Shown piece after piece: positions 28,474 to 41,796 of a stretch of 64,000 nt of DNA (within the stretch, counting starts at the first letter, position 1; every line of letters begins with the position of its first letter). Location: the NCBI RefSeq assembly GCF_021018895.1, contig NC_079373.1, positions 11,442,501 through 11,506,500 on the forward strand, written 5' to 3'. Below the pieces are notes generated by a model, which was not told where the DNA came from, did no database searches, and saw only the letters and a list, made by a program, of their open reading frames with translations. A program made the translations under genes and the position numbers. The DNA comes from Seriola aureovittata (taxonomy: Eukaryota > Chordata > Actinopteri > Carangiformes > Carangidae).

Positions 28474-28504
28474 CAGATAGATAGATAGATAGATAGATAG
28501 ATAT
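28474..28504 (+). repeat. (GATA)n microsatellite
   Basis: About seven GATA units. Confidence 0.9.
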
Positions 28505-28732
28505 AATGCAATGGATATTGAAATGAATGTGACATGACTAGAATGTATTCGTACACTGTGGCTCAAAATAGCTGCAAAATTTGAGAGAGCCTTGAGCAAG
28601 TTTTAAATAAAAGGGCAACAACAGTTACAGCACAGACGAACTTTCCAGTAAAAGAATGTTCACATCGTTTCCACTCACAGCAATGTGAAAATACTCCATC
28701 ACAACTGCATGCTGTTATTTAAAGTGTAGCAC

Positions 28733-29243
28733 CAGTGGTGGAACATGACCAATCACTCAAGTACTGTATCTAAAATCTAAATCTTCAGGCTTTTGTCTTG
28801 ACTTATATTTATTTAGATACTTTATACTTCATTTCCACTACATTTCAGAGGCCAATATTTGTATGTTTTATTTCACTACATTTATTTGGATGTAAATGTA
28901 ACTATTACCTTTCAGATTAAAACACATACTAAATGATGTATGGTCTTCCTATTAAAAAAACAAAACAAAAAAACAGTACTGTTAAAGAATAAAAATGAGC
29001 TCCTTCTTGACTCAAAATCGTGCATGAGTAATAGTAATGCAAAAACAATAATAATGCAAAACACTGAAGCCTTTCACCTGTGTAACGTTGTACTTTTGCT
29101 GGTATATTTTGCTGAAAATACCTTTGTATTCTTTCTTGTATAGATTTTATAGGAAAGGACAGGACTTTTACTTGTAATGGAGTATTTTTACATTTTGATT
29201 ATTGCTGTGTATACCCAAGATGTGAATACTTCTTCCACCACTG
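28733..29243 (+). mobile_element. hAT-like MITE with terminal inverted repeats and 8-bp duplication
   Basis: It starts CAGTGGTGGAA (28733-28743) and ends TTCCACCACTG (29233-29243), a perfect 11-bp inverted repeat. Flanking octamers TGTAGCAC (28725-28732) and TATAGAAC (29244-29251) match at six of eight positions, as expected for an aged hAT target duplication. Internal blocks CTCAAGTACTGTA, CCACTACATTTCAGAGGCCA and GGACTTTTACTTGTAATGGA are those of a widespread fish element. No transposase is encoded. Confidence 0.8.
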
Positions 29244-29705
29244 TATAGAACCAGCAAAAATGTACTCATTCATAAAGTCTAAGTAAGTTACAGGAACAGT
29301 ATTTTTTAAATTACTTAATGTTTATTAATTAATATGTTAACACTTTTTGTAGGTGATGCTGAGATAACACTCTTACTGTGACTACTATTTACTACATCTG
29401 AATTGGACTTGAACACAGTGCCTTCTGACTTTATTGAATAGCTGATAATAGCAGACAGGTTTTCTGATTGGCAGTGTGTTTTGCTGGTTGTGTGATACTG
29501 AAGAAAAGCCAGGAGAAGCTGCTGGGGTCAGATGTGCAGCGCTTCTGTCAGCCTGATGAACTGTGGCAGAAGAGGCGGACAAACGGGGAGACAGGCTGCA
29601 CGCTGCTTGAGGATAATCCTGTCTGATATGCTGAGGACTTAAAGAGCTGATTTGCAAATTTCTGCATCGCATTGAAACGACCCTGAAATGACACAATGGA
29701 CTGTA

Positions 29706-29729
29706 AGCAGCAGCAGCAGCAGCAGTGGC

Positions 29730-29796
<67 letters not shown>
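29706..29796 (+). repeat. (CAG)n plus (CAGA)n repeats
   Basis: A short CAG run (29706-29726) is followed by about seventeen CAGA units. The minus strand reads as an artificial SVCL repeat protein in all frames. Confidence 0.95.
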
Positions 29797-31159
29797 GACC
29801 TCGGGGGGGTGAATGGATGTGACTGTGGAGGTGAATGTGTTGAATGCAGATGAAGCACTGCATGACCCAGCCAGCACATACTGTATATATACAAAAACAA
29901 GCAATTATAAAACTCAAACAAATAAAAATATTACAGTTTTTCTTCATTACTTACGCTCTCAAAATGAAAACTTCTTTTAGCACTGTGCAAACAATGGTGA
30001 TCAAAATGTTTAGATGTTTTGTCAGTATGGGGAACGTTCCTTATATCCACATTTCACTCTTGACACTGAAACTTTGCTGTAGCTACTAGAGTGTTATTTG
30101 TGTTCAGCTAACTGAATGCTATTTTATTTCAAATTGGATACGATTCAGATGCAGATTTCAACAGTACAAGGTTTTACATTACACATTGCACTCACATGGC
30201 AATTGTTACTGTACTTTTTATTTACATATAGTAACTGTATTAAACCTCAGTCAACACAAAACTTGAAAAGTAACCTGAATAATTCCAGTGTTGATGAGTT
30301 TCAGTCTCATCCAGTGTTGATGAGACAGAATGTGATTAGTTGATGTGAGAAACCTGAACAGTCAAGTTTCACCTGACAGGCAATTTACCGATTCAGCAGA
30401 CGTTACAAATAAATCCATATTACTGTGAAGATCTTCTTACTGATGGACTGTGACAGTTCACTGGTACATGTGATGACTCACACAGACTTACACAATGAAA
30501 GAATTCATACATGTTTTGGAGAGTACGACTGTTCAACTGAGAAGCCACATTATCAGTTTTCATCAACAACACATGTGCTCATTTGCATATATGTGCTAAA
30601 ACATTTGCAATTTGTAAAAGAGTGAGAAATTCAGATCTGCTGTGGACAAGTGCCCAGTAGTTTGTTGTTTTGAATAAATTCATTATCATTTGAGAATTTT
30701 GCCAAAGCACTTGGGAGTCATTTATCATCATGAACCAAGAGCAAATCATTAACGATCAAACATCACATTTGATTTAAATTACACGTCTGTTTCTGGATGA
30801 TGACAGAGGCAACACAGGACTGTGATGATATCTGCTGAGGCATCCACGGGGTTAAATGAGGACAAGGTGGTGTCTGATCAAAGGAACACATCTGCACCAC
30901 CCCCTGGTGGAGGTGGGAACTGCAAAAGACAATTTTCATACCATAATGGCTGTGCTCATCAGTGGTATGTTATTAATAAGATAATAACACATCATACTAA
31001 ACTTGCAAAGCTCCTTATTTTTGACTGTAAATACCCAATAAACAATATTTGTGATTTAGAGATTGAGCCAGCTGAAATACATTGACATGACAAGGCCTGG
31101 CCCTGTGCTTCCTGCAGCATTGAGATCTGACATGTAGATCAAACAACACTTTTAAATTC

Positions 31160-31260
31160 ACTTCAGTTCAATTCAATTCAATTCAATTCAATTCATTTCA
31201 TTTCAATTCAATTCATTTCAATTCAATTCAATTCAATTCACTTTATTCCTCTCTGAGGGG
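31160..31260 (+). repeat. (ATTCA)n pentanucleotide repeat
   Basis: Tandem ATTCA units with TTTCA variants run to about 31240 and end in CACTTTATTCCTCTCTGAGG, which resembles the tail of an interspersed repeat. A LINE 3' end is possible but not shown. Confidence 0.75.
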
Positions 31261-31899
31261 CAATATGCAAGGTCGAGTAGTAATCACATAGAAGCCTATA
31301 AAAATTCAAAATATGTAAAAGGATAATAGGTATTCCTGTAATATAATAAGCATAGCAGTTGAATAAATACAATTACACACAGTGTCAGTCCACTTGAAAG
31401 TATATGACTGAGGTGACAATCCAATGCCAAGGCCATGTGCCAGAATGAAATGAATACACAGGTTCTCATTATGGCTCTCCCTTATATCACTTATTACATT
31501 TTAAAATATGCTCAAATTGGCCAAAAAAATCCACTTACATATATTCATCAAGCTGTATTTGACTTTTCTTACAAACTATATGTATTTAGATTAATGAAAT
31601 ACTTACTGAAGGGACATCAACAATATATATTATGTATATGATACACAATACAGTACATTTAACAACATTAATCATATCACTTTGGAGTCTCACATCATTG
31701 ACATTAAAGAGTCTTTTTTATGAAAAAGGCACATTCAATCTACTTTGCTTCAGAAAAAAAAAAATCTATATGAAATTATACAGTGGTAGTGTTGAGTAAT
31801 ATCGTACATTAGTGAGGAAGCTCTTGAATGTGCGTATGTGTAAATATTTGTTATAATGGGGGATAATGTCAGACCGACGTCCACCTACTGACTCTTTCC

Positions 31900-32193
31900 A
31901 TCTCAGCGCTCAGGCGACGCTGCAATGAGCAGCTTGTTGAGCCCATTGCACATGAGCCCGTCTGTCCAGGATATACTGTTCGCCGATTGGCCCAGAAACC
32001 CTCGAATGATCAGCTCGGAATTTCTACTGAATGAGAGGGTGAATGTGTCGCTGAACACATTAGGAAAGGCACAGGATGGATTTTGGGGGTGTTTACTATT
32101 TAAAATGGACCTGAACGGAACGGGAGCAGATAAAGCGAGCTGGTCTGCTGATGTGACTGAAGACCAAAGAGAGTAGCTAAAAATCTGGAAACT
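31900..32193 (+). promoter_or_regulatory. Putative fads2 promoter and noncoding first exon
   Basis: ATTGG (inverted CCAAT, NF-Y type) sits at 31986-31990 in a GC-richer stretch, and TATTTAAAAT lies at 32097-32106. A consensus donor ACT-GTAAGTG at 32194 would end a 5' UTR exon. It pairs with the acceptor TCCAG (32731-32735), preceded by a long T-rich tract, before the start-codon exon. Fish fads2 promoters are known to use NF-Y and sterol-response elements. I cannot define a sterol element with confidence. Confidence 0.45.
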
Positions 32194-32803
32194 GTAAGTG
32201 TGAAATATTTCTCATCTTCATGTAGTGGGCCTGGGGGCTGCACAGCATGCCTCCCGTTATCCGCGATGATTGTTGAATTAATCAAAGCACAGGCGATAAA
32301 CGTTCACCGAGGCGCAGTTTGTGGTTTAATAGGTGTGTTTGTGACCTGTTTTTACGCATTAATGGCACGTTATGATGAACTGCGACCACCTACACGCGCT
32401 GCTATAAAAATATACGACGCGGGTTACAGCCTAAATATATATTATTATCGGAAATGAATGTAGAGATGTGCTCTTGACATTTTGATTCATGTTTAATGTC
32501 GATACAGACAAATGATGAAACACGCGCCAGCCTCCTGGTTGATTTCATCATCAATTATTAGTGATGTTGCCCTGCTCTTTGTCTGACTTCACTTATCAGC
32601 TGATGGTTAAAGTAAAGAGAGCAACAGGTTAAAACCTCCTCCTATGAAAGCTGCTCCCTCTCAGTCTGTGACTCTCAGATTGCTGTTAAACACACCTTTT
32701 TTTTCTTCTTTCTTTTTTTTTTTTTTTACATCCAGGTGTCAGACTTCGTGGCTGAGTTGCTGTTCAGTGCGCAGGAGGATCAAGGCCGGAGACAGCGGTG
32801 AGG

Positions 32804-35800
32804 ATGGGAGGTGGGGGCCAGCTGACAGAGCCGGGCAGCGGGCGTGCTGGAGGCGTCTACACCTGGGAGGAGGTGCAGAGCCACAGCAGCAGGAACGACC
32901 AGTGGCTGGTCATAGATCGAAAGGTTTACAACATCACTCAGTGGGCCAAAAGGCATCCAGGAGGGTTTCGTGTCATCAGCCACTACGCTGGAGAGGACGC
33001 CACAGTAAATATGCTTATTGTTTTCTTAGTGTATTCTTCAGAATAAAAGTCATGTATAAACACACTTCAGAGAATATAACTGTGGTTGTGGTGTTCATAC
33101 TAAGAGCATTTACTTCATGCTACTTGATACTTCCACACCACCACATCTCAGGGGAAAATACTGCAGGATACATTTTACTCCATTACATTTATCAGACAGC
33201 TGTAGTTACTAGTTACTGAACCTATTCAGATTTTACATAAAAACACACGTTGAGCTCATAAAATCCAACACATCATTAAATATTAAAACAGTGGTTAACC
33301 CTTCACAAAATAGCAGCGTCTGGGATCCATGTCAGATTCAGGTGTCTATGAGTTGTTAGCAGTCAAACCAAAGAGACATTTCCCATATAAACTTCTTCTT
33401 CATTTAAATAGCTGTTCAAGAGAAGAAAAAAAAAAGCAAATGTCAGAGAAAAGTGTGAAAAATTAAAACAAATTTGAGCAACAGAACTTTTTTCAACTTG
33501 TTTTTTCTTCTTTCCTGCACCATCAATCATCTCATGACGCCTGTTTTAACGTGTGATCCTGAGGAGGGAGCCTGACCCCTAGTTCAGAAACTAATCTACC
33601 AAACTGTATAAAACAAAACTGGCTCCACCTCGACCAGATACAGAGCAGCAAAATGCAGTTTATGCATTATTGATATCAGTGATAGCAACTTAAAAAATGA
33701 AACACTAATCAGTTTCATTTTTTTTCATATTTGTGAAGAACACTGGTAGTTTTATTTAAGTAAATGGTCTGAGTGCTTCTTCCACCACTGATGAATCTAC
33801 AGAACTTTTCATTTACCTCATGACAGACAGGATTTCTCATCTCTGTTTTCCAGGAGGCGTTTGCTGCTTTTCATCCTAATCCAGCGTTTGTGCAAAAGTT
33901 TCTGAAGCCCCTGCAGATCGGAGAGCTGGCAGCGTCAGAGCCCAGCCAGGACCGGAACAAAAATGTGAGACTCATCTCAGCTTCTTCAAAGCAAACCTCA
34001 CTTTATTCATGTAACAGTTTTAGTCTCACTGTGACATGCACGGAAACACCTGAGGAACAAGATTAGGTCAGACCATTCTCAGAACTGCTTTTGAGTTGAC
34101 TTTTTAGGCACGTGTGAGATTCTGGACACTCGTGTTTTGTTAGCTGTTAGATAACTCAAGCTGCTTTTGTTTTCCTCGTTCTTTACTGTATGAAAAACCT
34201 TGATGCTACGTCTCCGCAAATGCTTTAAGAACATACATTTCTCTAAAACTGGCAAATGCCACAGCAGAGCGTCACCGTTTGAGCTTCACAGGATGTGTCT
34301 GTTTCACCGTCTCCTCCCTCCTCTCCGCTCTCAGGCAGCAATCATACAGGATTTCCACGCTTTACGTGCACAGGCAGAGAGCGAGGGTCTGTTTCGAGCT
34401 CGGCCTTTGTTCTTCTGCCTCCACCTGTGTCACATCGTGCTCCTGGAGGCCCTCGCCTGGCTGATGATATGGCACTGGGGAACTAACTGGATGCTGACGC
34501 TTCTGTGCTCGGTTATGCTGGCGACCGCTCAGGTGACTCCGACACCATCATCTCTTGGTCTAAACGTTTCTGATGACGTCTGATTCTGTGGCAAACAAAC
34601 CTCAAAATACCACTCTTCTTCTTCTCTAGTCGCAGGCTGGGTGGCTGCAGCACGACTTCGGCCACCTGTCTGTCTTCAAGAAGTCCCGCTGGAATCACTT
34701 GTTGCACAAGTTTGCGATCGGCCATTTAAAGGTGATTCTCAGTCATGTATTTCTTTTCTTAATTTTTTTTTTACTTAGATATTAAAATACAGTTTTCCTA
34801 GGGAGCCTCTGCCAACTGGTGGAATCATCGACATTTCCAGCATCACGCTAAACCCAACGTCTTCAGAAAGGACCCTGATGTCAACATGTTGAGCATCTTT
34901 GTAGTTGGAGCCACTCAACCTGTGGAGGCAAGTAGCACAACGCTGATATTTCTGATTCCTGATTTAATCTTTCACTAGCTGCTTACTCTTAACTCTGTTT
35001 TCCTCTCTCTTACAGTATGGCATAAAAAAGATCAAACACATGCCCTACCATCGCCAACACCAGTACTTCTTTCTTGGTATGTTTTTCAAGAGTCATTTAA
35101 AATGAATGTGAGCACCAACGTGTTACAGGACTGATTGGTAACTGTCTCTCTTACAGTCGGACCACCGCTGCTCATTCCAGTTTTCTTCCACATTCAGATA
35201 ATGCACACCATGATCTCCCGCCATGACTGGGTGGTAAGAGCCTGTCCTCTGTGTGGCACGAACAAATCTAAATTAGTTTTTTTCATATAATGTAGCCTAA
35301 CAGTTCTTAATGTAATGATCTGTGTTACAACATTTAAAGAAAAACGGTTTACTCAAACACTGCAGAGTGAGTATGACACATGTGAACATATGGAATGAGT
35401 TAGGGAGCCATGAATCTTGATAACAAATTCATTAAATTAATCATATTAACCTGCTTGTCTTGTGAAGGATCTGGTTTGGTCCATGTCGTACTATCTTCGC
35501 TACTTCTGCTGTTACATACCCCTGTATGGCCTGCTGGGCTCAGTGGCGCTCATCAGCTTCGTCAGGTAAAAGATCTTGTACATGGTACAAACACACCTCC
35601 GATTTAACATACTAAACGTATGATGCAGCACATCCTCTGAAAATACATCTGTCAAAATTTTGTCGTAGGAACTTTGTGGTAGATACACATTCATTGTCAG
35701 TGAAATTTAAATGGGAAGGTGGTCTATAAGGCAACATACCAGAACCCTGGAAACTTAAAAGTTGTGCTTTGTGGTGCTTTATATCTCATAGTGAAAAATC

Positions 35801-37771
35801 ATTAATAAATGAGTTATTCACATCAATAAACCCATTAGTCTCAGCTTACAAAGACTTGTAGAAAAACGCTTTATTAGGAACGATGCTCAGTTTCTTACAA
35901 CACCTCGATCACATGGTGTCACACATTATTCAGTGACTGGTTTGGCATTGTTGTGAATGTTACAGGTTTCTGGAGAGTCACTGGTTTGTGTGGGTGACTC
36001 AGATGAATCATCTGCCAATGGACATCGACCATGAGAAGCACCAGGACTGGCTAACCATGCAGGTACCTGGTTTATGAAGGAAACCTCCTAAGTGCTGTGA
36101 AATCCACAGTCACCTGCAAGTGATGCCGATGTATGAACTCCTCTGCACTCTTCTGTCTGCTCTTCTTCTTTAGCTACGGGCCACCTGTAATATCGAGCAG
36201 TCCTTCTTCAACGACTGGTTCAGTGGGCACCTCAACTTTCAAATCGAACACCAGTAAGTAGGAGTGGACTCATCAACTGAAAGTTTGTAGGAGAAACACA
36301 GAGTTTCTAAAATTTAATGTCAACTCAATGAAATTAGAAGCAATCTTTCTACAGATACAAAAGGCATAGAGGGTCCGTCAAACATCTCTGAAAGCTTCTG
36401 CTGCATCAGCACCATCGAGTGCTTTGAGGCCAAACTATTACAGTCCAGGACCTCTGTGCTTGCAGACAATGTGCTGAGCACAGTCACAAGAGACTACTGA
36501 AAATCATGATACCAGTAATGAACTCTTTAAGAAGCAGTGGCCAACCATTACAAACTCAAACTGTGCAGCCAAGCACTCCCCAAACCCACTGAGTTTTCAT
36601 TTTAGATTCCACTGAAGAGTTAGAACAAGCTGATGCAGTAGAGACCTAATATGACTGTAGAAGATCATTTTAACAACCGTAAAGCTGCTTGGTTTCAGGT
36701 TCAGTAGCTATTTCCCATTATTAAATATTAAAGGGTGGAGCAATCGAAGTTAAAGTTATAGGGGGAAAAAAAAAATTTTTTTAAGAGGTTAACACCCAAA
36801 ACGTGATTATCTGCTTTTAAAAAAAAAAACAACAACCAGAAAATCTCTCTTCTTCAAACTCTTCAAACTTTGGAAGGAAAATATGTCCATGTAGAACACC
36901 AACACTCAGATTGATTGAGGGTTTGAGAAAATAGTTTTTCAGTATGTAAAGTATTTATATTTCTGGATCTTGAGTGAATTTGAAGCGCAGAGTGATGTAT
37001 CTCGTGCTTGTGGAACTGAGAAAAGACGATAGATTTATACTTTTTAGAGATAATTCAATCTTCATTTCTGGGTGAACTATATTTTCAATGTCCAACTCGC
37101 AATTATTGATTTGTCTGTGTCGTCTGGAAGTGAACATTTTCTGAATGTAAGTAGACATGTCTTGCTGTACAGGTGTCATTGCAAAATAATACACAGACAC
37201 CAAAAGTGAACTTTTGAGTGCGAACCCATTTAATAAAAGCTTGCCATTGTGCACAGGCAACCGTCACTACACTGAACCGCTAAAAAACAAATGCTGACAC
37301 AGGTCGGATGTGTTATACAGTCTGATGAACTCACTCTGCTCCTTTTGTCTCTGAAGTCTGTTTCCTACGATGCCGCGCCACAACTACCACCTGGTGGCCC
37401 CGCATGTACGTGCACTGTGTGAGAAACATGGGATTCCTTACCAAATGAAAACTATGTGGCAGGGCCTCACTGATATTGTCAGGTACGTCCAATAATGACT
37501 AACTGATAAGACTTATTACACAGGACAGTTGTTTTTTTCTAGTTTAAATTATAATAATATATTGGTTACAAGATGCATGCGAACCCACAGTGACAGATTA
37601 ATGAACACAGTTCATGGTAATTCCACAAAGTACATACTCCCACAAGGTCTTGGATTTACAAACAAGAGTGATGGTCCACTTGCTGTTTAACTAATGTTTT
37701 TTTGACTTTTCTTTCTCAGGTCACTGAAAAACTCAGGAGATCTGTGGCTTGATGCATATCTCCATAAATGA
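32804..37771 (+). CDS. fads2: Fatty acyl desaturase 2 (front-end, probable delta-6)
   Basis: An ER membrane enzyme that introduces a double bond near the carboxyl end of C18-C24 acyl-CoA in long-chain PUFA synthesis. Twelve coding exons give 442 aa: 32804-33004, 33854-33964, 34335-34532, 34630-34731, 34802-34927, 35016-35076, 35157-35233, 35468-35565, 35966-36062, 36174-36253, 37357-37482 and 37720-37771. The cytochrome b5 domain (about 19-95) has heme motif HPGG at 51-54. Histidine boxes are HDFGH (178-182), HFQHH (215-219) and QIEHH (380-384, split by the exon 10/11 junction). Hydrophobic segments near 122-165 and 264-325 are membrane spans. FHIQ at 277-280 is the delta-6/delta-5 type motif rather than the YXXN of delta-4 enzymes. 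Intron 5 begins GC (34928) instead of GT. All three boxes are intact, so it should be active. Length matches the usual 440-445 aa. Confidence 0.95.
33090..33790 (+). repeat. hAT-like MITE, eroded copy in fads2 intron 1
   Basis: Blocks TTTTACTCCATTACATTTAT, AGTTACTAGTTACTGAACCT and CTCCACCTCGACCAGATACA, and the perfect end TTCCACCACTG (33780-33790), match the element at 28733. The left terminus is not recognisable and parts between are diverged. Confidence 0.65.
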
Positions 37772-38260
37772 CAAAGTGTATTCCCTACACTATACCTGAA
37801 AGGAGCGATGTTTCTCTCCTCTTCTGCATCACAAATCGATTGTATCTGTTTGGTTTTATAATCCAGTGAAGTGTGGGAATGATCTTTTCTCTCCGTTGGT
37901 GTTATAGTTAAGTCTTAGCTTACTTTTCAGATTCTGTGCAGGATTTATTTTAGTGCACGTAGGATTGCCTTACAGTATCTTAAGCAACAGTAGTATGCTG
38001 TTATAAATACAACAATGAAAAACTGATCGTGAGTTATTTACAGTGATGTTTTTTTTTTCTTTATCTATGATGTGTGATACCGTTTGAACAATAAAATATG
38101 ACCATTACGCTGACAAACGCCAGCTCCGGTGTAACAGGGTTAAAATGTTCTGCACTCGTATTTATCTCCTGTCAAACATAAAGTTTCCTTCTTTAACTGC
38201 AACTCTTTTCTCATCTATTGATACAACAATAAAGAAACTGTGTTGGCTGTTTCTCCACCT
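37772..38260 (+). other. fads2 3' UTR with candidate poly(A) signals
   Basis: AT-rich sequence follows the stop codon. AATAAA at 38090-38095 is about 320 bases after the stop, and a second AATAAA is at 38228-38233. The converging eps8l2 3' UTR may use the minus-strand AATAAA at 38334-38339. The two transcripts would then end within a few hundred bases of each other. Confidence 0.5.
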
Positions 38261-39199
38261 CTGGTATTATTAATCCAGACAAAAACACTAAAATGATGTA
38301 CAAAAGAAGATGTGATATCAAATATTTACCAAGTTTATTTTTGATTATCTTCTTGTGTCCCAAAATATTTACAAACCCCCTATATCGTTTCGTTTAAGTC
38401 TTCATTTAATTATTCATAGCAGAGCAATGTACTCTCCTGTATGTACTACTTAATTTTCCTGTCAGTGCAGTTTATGCTGCAAAAAACCATATTAATGACA
38501 GCATTTCACAATTATCGACAATGACTTCATGCAGGATAATTGTGACTTTCTGTGTGGTGAATGTCTGAATTCTGATTATAAACAGCAAGATTATTTAGAT
38601 TAAGACCGACTGCTGATTTCCAGTTACCAACCAGGATGAGTGCTGTATTTCTGATATCTGCTCAGAGGACTATCAAAGAGCACGGCTTATTATTTTCTAT
38701 AGCTGTAAACAGTGATGTGAAAATAATTGGCATTATATCAGAAGACGTGTCACACATTCTGGCACAGATTTAGATACGCAACAGCTAAGATCTACTTATT
38801 TACCAGGTCATTAAGTAAACAGCTGCATTAATGACAATGAGCATACACATCGACTACACTGCTCATACAAATATGTACGTTACATACACGTGCCTATACA
38901 TGCTCGCACACACTCACATACACACCCGCACAAACCAAACTGTACATCATTATATATGTTCCTCTTTTCGTACACAAACATCTCTTCATGACAAAAGTCT
39001 AACGAGACAATGAAGACAAAAGCAAAAGAATTAGATGAGAAAACACTTGGATACATACACATTGCATGATACAAAATAAATATACAACAATTAAAATGTA
39101 TACAACATATAACGCATGTTCTACTGTGGGTCATGATTAACGGTAGATTGATTTAAGAGGGAGAAGAAGCATCCGGATGGGTCGTGCTGGTCGGCAGCT

Positions 39200-41752
39200 T
39201 CAGTCTTTGCTGCCGGAGTCGATTCTCTCCTGCCTCCGCCTCATGATCTCCTGCAGCTCTGAGTCTCCATTGGTTTGCTGTATGGAAATAAAAGAAGATG
39301 AATTCCTCTTTATTGAATTTTCCTATTCAAATTTGTAAAAGTAAAGGCAACAGGCTGGTTAAGGAGTGCCACTTTTATTATCGAAGAATAATTTCTGCTT
39401 AATTAAATAAAATAAATACAAAGTCTTTATCAGGGCATGTCAAAACAAGGGAAGACACACAGCAAATGATCTGGTCAGATGTAAGATGATTAAGGACATC
39501 ACATTGTATAATTAACCTAAATGTTGTGCAAAAGCGAGAATGTAATGTACATGTACAGTACTGGGTCTCTACAGGGATAATGGATGCACATGGAAGGAAA
39601 AACACCACTCCAAATTTTGCATATATCCTAATGTTATTTATAGTAATATGGGCAATGCAACAGGTAATTTATAATGTCACAGTTATTATTTTATATATTT
39701 CTGCAGCCAAAAAATGTGATAAACGATTGCACCAAGATACCAAAGTAGACGAGTTTCCTTAGACCACAAATATAAATTCAAACGTGACACACGTATATTT
39801 GACACTAATAACTTGCTATAGAGGCATTTAGCTTCACTTCGGGGTTTTTCATTCATTCTGCACTGTTTGTACATGCTTGTTATAATGAATATAGAAAATC
39901 ACAATGTGAAGGGGTTAAATTGACAAATAATCCTGCCTAGTTAGCTCTGGCCTGATCACTGCATGTACACACCCATTTTTTTGTATTAATCATAAAGTCT
40001 GACTCCCTAACAGTCTGACACTGACACGAGCGTTTGTATTCCTGTGTGTTCACTTGTCTTAACATGCCCAGATAAAGACTAAGTTGAGACATGGCGGTTT
40101 CATTCATTTCTATAGAAGGATTTCAACATTTCTACAGGTGTATTCATTTCTGGGCTAGATTTTTTTTTTGTCTCACCATGAATAAAAAAGGTGTGTGAAG
40201 GGTTTATGTTCAGGTACAGACAGGTGTGTGACCAACCTCTAGCTGTGTTTTCTGTACAGTCACTTGACAGTAGACACGACTGCCTTCGTCTCCACACACC
40301 GCCTTCAGTTCTTCTTTGTTGAGGGAAAACAGCTGGGCTCCCGTCAGGATCCCCAAACATTCAACCGTCCTGCAGACAAGACAAGGCAAGAAACGCACAG
40401 GTGTAATCAATAACATTTATAACTGATTCTTTTGGGGTGTGTCTTTTCCAGTATCATGATAGTGTACGTGCTGGTTCTCTGGAAGCCTTAAAGATTGATG
40501 ACACCTAAAGTAACAACAGTTGACAGTTGACACATCTGGAAACGACACATTAGTTGGGACATGTTGCTGTTAGTCTCAATAATAACGCGTTCAATTAACA
40601 AAATATCTTTAATTATCTGTAATTGTACTCAGTGCACCTTGTTCACCATTTTAATTTAGCGTGTTAGCATGCTAACATTTGCTTAAGAGCACTAAACACA
40701 AACTACAGCAGAAGCTGATTGGAATGTGATTAGTTTTTCAAGTATTTGCTCATAAACCAGTTTTAAAAATTCAATAAACTCATGATAAATCTTCCTGAGA
40801 GGAACATGAATATGTGCAACAAATTTCATTGTTGTTGAGATATTTTACTCAAAATAATAAATGTCAAATGGTCATGGGATCACCAGAGTCTATAGGATTC
40901 ATTCTCCATCCATCCTGGTCTGTACAAATTTTTTTATGACAAGCTATGAAGTAAATGTTCAGATAGTTCAGTCTGACCTAAAGTAGCGGACAGACTGACT
41001 GACACTGCCATCCCTACAGCCGCAACTGCTGTATCTATTATTGTCAGTGCATAAACAATGTAGAAACACGGGGGAAGGTTTTAATGTTTCCTGAAATTTC
41101 AGTCAGAACTTAAAGGGTAACTCAACACCAGGCTGAAAAGCAATGTTTCGCTGCCCTCACTGGTTGAAAGTGTAAAGCCTCTTTGCTTTGTTGCACCTGT
41201 AGCCACACCCAGCACTGATGTCACAGGTTCCTGGAGTGCACCTGTACATCACTGCAGCAAGGCGAGAGGTTGAACCACTGGAGATCAGCAAAGACAAGCT
41301 TATCATAGGGGTGTTAAGTTACTCTTTAAGGTGTGAGGAGGTATTTTGATTTGCTGGATCGATGAGCGTCATGGGTGACTTACGGTTTTGAGAAACCTTT
41401 TGCGTTGAGCCATGCAGTCACCTGCTCTGGGTTTGAGTCAAAGGCGAGCGGTACTTGGCTGCCAGATGATCGCTCCACACGGAACTTCCTGGCGGGTGGC
41501 TGGCTTTTGTTAGCAGTGATCATCATCAATAACTCAGAGGTGACATCATCCATCACTGCAGCACAGAAACAGGATAGATGAACTATTTGTAAAAGCTGCT
41601 TCTACATCTGTAATTCCTAAATCTGACTTTGGTTACTTTGTTGTGTTCACTCACTTTTGTCTTTTTGTATACCCATGTTGAAACTGTCTCCATGGCTCAC
41701 AGAACCAGGAGGTGACGTCCTGTAGCCTTGCTGCGCACACACACACACACAC

Positions 41753-41796
<44 letters not shown>

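Noticed and set aside
29385..29947. Overlapping minus-strand frames with SVCL repeats, up to 178 codons
   Set aside because: They are produced by the CAGA tetranucleotide repeat, which is open in several frames at once.
31925..32176. 83-codon plus-strand frame in the fads2 promoter region, considered as an alternative N-terminal exon
   Set aside because: It reaches a stop codon before the candidate donor at 32194, so it cannot splice in frame to fads2; no cytochrome b5 sequence is present.
32644..33219. 191-codon plus-strand frame over fads2 exon 1
   Set aside because: It reads the first coding exon out of frame and runs into intron 1; the HPGG-containing frame is the real one.
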